Shown: positions 56,565-64,000 of the stretch, piece after piece
How positions within the stretch are numbered: position 1 is the first letter of the stretch
How the letters are laid out: each line of letters opens with the position of its first letter
Source of the DNA: Falsirhodobacter algicola
Lineage (GTDB): Bacteria; Pseudomonadota; Alphaproteobacteria; Rhodobacterales; Rhodobacteraceae
NCBI RefSeq assembly: GCF_018279165.1
Contig: NZ_CP047289.1
Coordinates: 1,424,501-1,488,500, forward strand
Direction: 5' to 3'
Length of the DNA: 64,000 nt
Notes under the pieces: model-generated
Told to the model about the DNA's origin: nothing
What the model saw: the letters and a program-made list of their open reading frames with translations, nothing else
Databases searched by the model: none
Translations under genes and position numbers: made by a program

Positions 56565-57221
56565 TCAGAAATCGAGGTCCGAATAGTGCCGGGCTGGGGC
56601 CTGCCCCGGGATTTGATCCGACAGGATGCTGCGGAAGGCCGGGCGCGATTTGATCTTCGCATACCAGTCCTTGATGACCGCGTGGCGGTTCCAATCCACG
56701 TCCGACACGTAATCCAGCGCCGAGATATGCGCCGCCGCCGCGAAATCGGCCAGCGTCATCGCATCCCCCGCCAGCCAGCGGCGCTGATCCAGCAGCCATG
56801 CCATGTAATCGAGGTGATACTTGATCCGCTGAGAGCCGGATTTGATGTTGCGCGCATCCGGCGTACGCCCGCCCACCTTCAGACGCTCATAGACCAGCTT
56901 GGCGGTGACTTCTTCGTGGAACTTGTCGTCGAACCAAGCGCAGATGCGGCGCACCTCGTAACGGCCATCGGCATCGCGCGGCATCAGGGGCGGCGTCGGG
57001 ACCGTATCCTCCAGCCATTCGCAGATCGCTTGGCTTTCGGACAGAAAGCGGCCATCCACCCGCAGCACCGGCACCTTGCCCGCAGGGTTGCGGCGCAGGA
57101 ATTCGGGGTTCTGCTCCCAGAACCGCTCCTCCACCAGTTCCACCTCGATCTTCTTTTCGGCCAAGGTCAGGCGCACCTTGCGGCAGAACGGAGAGAGGGG
57201 GAAGTGATAGAGGCGATTCAT
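56565..57221 (-). CDS. Glutathione S-transferase family protein
   Basis: A 218-residue protein. The thioredoxin-fold N-terminal domain has YHFPLSPFCRKVRLTLAEK with Ser/Cys at the active site, NPAGKVPVL (cis-Pro loop) and ESQAICEWLE (glutathione-binding Glu-Ser). An all-helical C-terminal domain with LADFAAAAHISAL follows. The start is MNRLYHFPLSP. Substrate unknown; detoxification or redox roles are typical. Confidence 0.9.
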   Translation of the reverse strand: MNRLYHFPLSPFCRKVRLTLAEKKIEVELVEERFWEQNPEFLRRNPAGKVPVLRVDGRFLSESQAICEWLEDTVPTPPLMPRDADGRYEVRRICAWFDDKFHEEVTAKLVYERLKVGGRTPDARNIKSGSQRIKYHLDYMAWLLDQRRWLAGDAMTLADFAAAAHISALDYVSDVDWNRHAVIKDWYAKIKSRPAFRSILSDQIPGQAPARHYSDLDF

Positions 57222-57282
57222 CGTGGCATCCAAGTCTGGGGTCCCCCTGAAATGCCGCGACGGGGCCGCATATGCAACCCGC

Positions 57283-58020
57283 CTAGCCCTCGAAACAGCG
57301 GGCGCGGCCATCCGCGCGGATCGTTGCCGCCCCCGAGGCCGCCGCCTGCGCCCGCCCCAGCACGAAGTTGGTCGGATGCGCAGCGTCCCGGCCCTTGGGG
57401 TTGGGCAGCACCGCCGCCAGCCGCGCGGCCTGCGTCGCCGTCAGATCGGCCGCATCCACCCCGAAATAATGCCGCGCCGCCGCTTCCACCCCGAACACGC
57501 CCTCGTCGAATTCGGCCACGTTCAGATAGACCTCGAGGATGCGGCGCTTGGACCAGAGTGTTTCGATCACCGGGGTCATCAGCGCCTCCAACGCCTTGCG
57601 CGGCCAACTGCGGCCATGCCACAGGAACACGTTCTTGGCCGTCTGCTGGCTGATGGTGGAGGCGCCGCGATTCGAGCCTTCGGCGACGGCGTCGCGGATC
57701 GCGGCCATGTCGAAGCCCCAGTGGCGGCAGAAATTGGCATCCTCCGCCGCGACGGCGGACCGGCCCATTACCGGGGCGATCTGATCCCACGGCGTCCATT
57801 CATGCTGCAACGATCCAAGGCGCAGGCGTTCGGTCAGCATGTAGGGCGTCATCGGCACCGGCACCCAGCGGAAGATCAGCACCGCCGCCAGCATCAGGGC
57901 GACCACCCCGATGGCGACACGGCGCAGCCAGCGGCGCAGGTCCGGGCGCGGCAGGCTGCGGCGCTTCGGGGCGGATTTGCGGGATGCGGATTTGCGGGCG
58001 GCCATGCGCCCTTTAGCCAT
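57283..58020 (-). CDS. mtgA: Monofunctional biosynthetic peptidoglycan transglycosylase
   Basis: A GT51 enzyme of about 245 residues that polymerises lipid II into glycan strands. A basic N-terminus (KSASRKSAPKRRSLPRP) precedes one TM helix (about 35-55). Catalytic motifs AAEDANFCRHWGFD and GASTISQQTAKNVFLW are intact. It lacks a transpeptidase domain, as expected. The start is uncertain by five codons: the second ATG has AAAGGG close by. Confidence 0.93.
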   Translation of the reverse strand: MAKGRMAARKSASRKSAPKRRSLPRPDLRRWLRRVAIGVVALMLAAVLIFRWVPVPMTPYMLTERLRLGSLQHEWTPWDQIAPVMGRSAVAAEDANFCRHWGFDMAAIRDAVAEGSNRGASTISQQTAKNVFLWHGRSWPRKALEALMTPVIETLWSKRRILEVYLNVAEFDEGVFGVEAAARHYFGVDAADLTATQAARLAAVLPNPKGRDAAHPTNFVLGRAQAAASGAATIRADGRARCFEG

Positions 58021-58044
58021 GACAGCCCGCGGCCGGTCAATGAA

Positions 58045-58068
58045 AAAGGCCCGCTTTCGCGGGCCTTT
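58045..58068 (-). terminator. Terminator of gltB
   Basis: AAAGGCCCGC (58045-58054), 4-base loop, GCGGGCCTTT (58059-58068). Read on the minus strand it ends in TTTTTCA, three bases after the gltB stop. Confidence 0.8.
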
Positions 58069-58071
58069 CCC

Positions 58072-62597
<4,526 letters not shown>

Positions 62598-62601
<4 letters not shown>

Positions 62602-62702
62602 GGCTGGCCTCCTGCAGAGAGCGTGGCAAGGGAAGCGGCGCGGCTGCGCCCGTTCCCGGCAAAGATGATGGTCGCGGCCTCGCGGCCGTATCGGGGAGTC
62701 AT
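62598..62702 (-). CDS. Small ORF, 34 residues, coupled to gltB
   Basis: Starts MTPRYGREAATIIFAGNGRS. AAGGAGG is seven bases before the ATG. Its start overlaps the stop of the 43-residue ORF and its own stop overlaps the gltB start (both ATGA), so it is placed to couple translation into gltB. I do not recognise the peptide. It may be a real micro-protein or only a coupling ORF. Confidence 0.45.
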
Positions 62703-62830
62703 GACTCGTCCTCCTTGCGCGCCGGCGCGGGGGCGGGCGGCGGGGCGGGCGGTGTCTTGGTCAGTGCCGCATCCCGGGCGTCCCAGACGGCCCATGGGGT
62801 GCAGCAGGGGCAATTCTCGTGATGGCTCAT
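62699..62830 (-). CDS. Small Cys- and Pro-rich protein, 43 residues
   Basis: Starts MSHHENCPCCTPWAVWDARD and continues with a PAPPPAPAPA stretch and a charged end (ARKEDES). The HHENCPCC cluster could bind a metal or redox partner. AGGAGG lies about eight bases before the ATG. Lies between the 221-residue secreted protein and the 34-residue ORF in the gltD-gltB unit. Function unknown. Confidence 0.55.
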   Translation of the reverse strand: MSHHENCPCCTPWAVWDARDAALTKTPPAPPPAPAPARKEDES

Positions 62831-62843
62831 GCCTCGGCCCTCC

Positions 62844-63509
62844 TCAGGACAGGACCGTGTCGCAGTCGAAGATCGGCTGGCTGGCCTCGAAGCCCTTCTC
62901 GCCAGGGAAGGCAAAGCTCATCGGGCGGCTGTCGCTCGGGAGCCATTCGCCATCCGCATCGCCATATTCCGACGGCCCGGCAAAGAAGCTGCCCAACTCG
63001 CGGCTCACGAATTCATGGCCGCGCGCGCGGCGCAGCACGGTGCCGTCGCCATCGGTCTCGGTGAACTCGAACTCCGTCTCCTGCAGGGTCTGCCCGTCGA
63101 TCACATGATCCTTGCCCGTCAGGGTGTCATACCCCGTGACATGGGTCGGCGCGCGGTCGTCATGCTCCAGCCAGAAATCATAGCTGTCGCGCCCCGTTTC
63201 ATAGAGCGTCGTGATCGAGGCCGGATCGTTCCGTTTGCCCAGCACCTGCATCCCCTCGGCGTCGCGGCTTTGCAGCCATTCGCCTTCGGTGTCGGTCTGG
63301 GTCATGAAATACGGCCCCGTCTGCCCCGCATCGACGCGCCATGCGGTGTTCGGCGCATCGCCCGTGCAGACGTAGTGATTGGACACGCGGCATTCCTTCG
63401 ACTGCACCGTCATCGTGGTTGTGCAGCCGGCGGGCGGCGTGAAGCTGGCCGCCGGCACTGCGGCAGGAACCGCAGCCGGCAGCAGCGCAAGGATCAGGGC
63501 CCGGATCAT
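62844..63509 (-). CDS. Secreted protein of unknown function between gltD and gltB
   Basis: A 221-residue protein with a signal peptide (MIRALILALLPAAVPAAVPA) and five Cys in the mature part (CTTTM, KECRVS, YVCTG, FDCDT). The rest is beta-rich and acidic, with no transmembrane segment beyond the signal. Its start overlaps the gltD stop (ATGA), an odd place for a periplasmic protein. I do not recognise the family. Confidence 0.75.
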   Translation of the reverse strand: MIRALILALLPAAVPAAVPAASFTPPAGCTTTMTVQSKECRVSNHYVCTGDAPNTAWRVDAGQTGPYFMTQTDTEGEWLQSRDAEGMQVLGKRNDPASITTLYETGRDSYDFWLEHDDRAPTHVTGYDTLTGKDHVIDGQTLQETEFEFTETDGDGTVLRRARGHEFVSRELGSFFAGPSEYGDADGEWLPSDSRPMSFAFPGEKGFEASQPIFDCDTVLS

Positions 63510-64000
63510 TCCGCCGCCACCTGCGCCGGCGCGGACAGATAATCGAGGATGGCCGTAGCCGCCTCGCGCCCGTCGCGGATCGCCCAGACCACGAGCGAAG
63601 CCCCGCGCACGATGTCGCCCACCGCATAGACGCCGGGAATGGTCGTGGCATGGGTGCGGAAATCGGCCTTCACCGTGCCCCAGCGCGTGGTGGAGAGATC
63701 AGGCGCGGACCAATGGGTCGGCAGATCCTCGGGCTCGAACCCGAGGGCGGTGATCACGAGGTCGGCCGGCTCGACATAATCGGCGCCCTCCATGACCTCG
63801 GGGGATTGGCGGCCGGAGGCGTCGGGCGGCCCGAGGCGCATCTTCTGCACGATCACGCCCTCGACATGCTCATCGCCGGTGAAGCCCTTGGGCGCGGTCA
63901 GCCAGACGAATTCGACGCCCTCTTCCTCGGCGTTCTGCGTCTCGCGCTTGGAGCCGGGCATGTTCGCCCGGTCGCGGCGATAGAGGCATTTCACGCTGGT
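63506..64000 (-). CDS. gltD: Glutamate synthase small subunit, C-terminal part (cut by window edge)
   Basis: About 164 C-terminal residues are visible and the 5' end lies beyond the window. KCLYRRDRANMPGSKRE and the FAD-binding GVYAVGDIVRGASLVVWAIRDGREAA match GltD, the NADPH-oxidising subunit that passes electrons to GltB. It is first in gltD-(three genes)-gltB. The stop overlaps the start of the secreted-protein gene. Confidence 0.95.
   Translation of the reverse strand, partial: TSVKCLYRRDRANMPGSKRETQNAEEEGVEFVWLTAPKGFTGDEHVEGVIVQKMRLGPPDASGRQSPEVMEGADYVEPADLVITALGFEPEDLPTHWSAPDLSTTRWGTVKADFRTHATTIPGVYAVGDIVRGASLVVWAIRDGREAATAILDYLSAPAQVAAE

Overview
The window is GC-rich chromosomal DNA from an alphaproteobacterium, almost certainly a member of the Rhodobacteraceae/Paracoccaceae (Rhodobacter, Paracoccus, Falsirhodobacter and relatives). 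The clues are a RegB/RegA (PrrB/PrrA) redox pair with the quinone-binding GGATNPF motif, a petP-petR pair, the gene order xseB-ispA-dxs, a cyoABCD-surf1 quinol oxidase cluster, a DUF2793 phage/GTA-type fibre protein, and frequent ATGA/GTGA start-stop overlaps. No rRNA, tRNA, IS element, integrase or CRISPR array was seen. Coding density is very high and no gap exceeds about 240 bases.

Layout. (1) 1-4948: an ABC exporter cut by the window edge, cca, a CoA-pyrophosphatase-type Nudix gene and hslO on the minus strand, with a second Nudix gene diverging. (2) 4949-23300: a capsule/exopolysaccharide locus. It holds kpsE/T/M-type export genes behind a good sigma70-like promoter, a three-gene DUF2793 fibre cassette, an unrecognised protein behind a CtrA-like TTAACCAT motif, a GT4-GT2 fusion glycosyltransferase, two sulfotransferase-like proteins, glf and galE, two DDD-type GT2 enzymes, one GT4 enzyme and a large RTX protein. 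UDP-galactose epimerase plus mutase suggests galactofuranose in the polymer, and the sulfotransferases suggest sulfation. (3) 23437-30145: cyoABCD-surf1-regB-regA, a terminal quinol oxidase operon that ends in its likely redox regulators. (4) 30307-40926: an MFS permease, cysD-cysNC (sulfate activation, the source of PAPS for sulfotransferases), yggT-recQ, a second MFS gene, mepA, a phytase-like esterase and a YhhQ-type queuosine-precursor transporter.

(5) 40933-41586: the most unusual piece. A short transcription unit carries an 18-codon ORF whose ribosome-binding site matches the 3' end of 16S rRNA over 17 bases. A downstream anti-SD mimic can pair with that site, alternative hairpins compete for it, and a terminator-like hairpin sits directly before arfB, the ribosome-rescue factor. 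It looks like a ribosome-sensing leader or small structured RNA. (6) 41590-54032: ctpA, an envC-like gene, gpmI and trhO (minus); pncA-pncB-rppH and an epimerase (plus); then an MFS gene, dxs, ispA and xseB (minus). (7) 54102-64000: petPR, ilvE, a 55-aa protein, a glutathione transferase, mtgA, and the glutamate synthase genes gltD and gltB separated by three small genes of unknown function.

Start sites were chosen from Shine-Dalgarno spacing, family N-termini and stop-start overlaps. Promoter and RNA-structure calls were made by eye. No homology or folding program was run.
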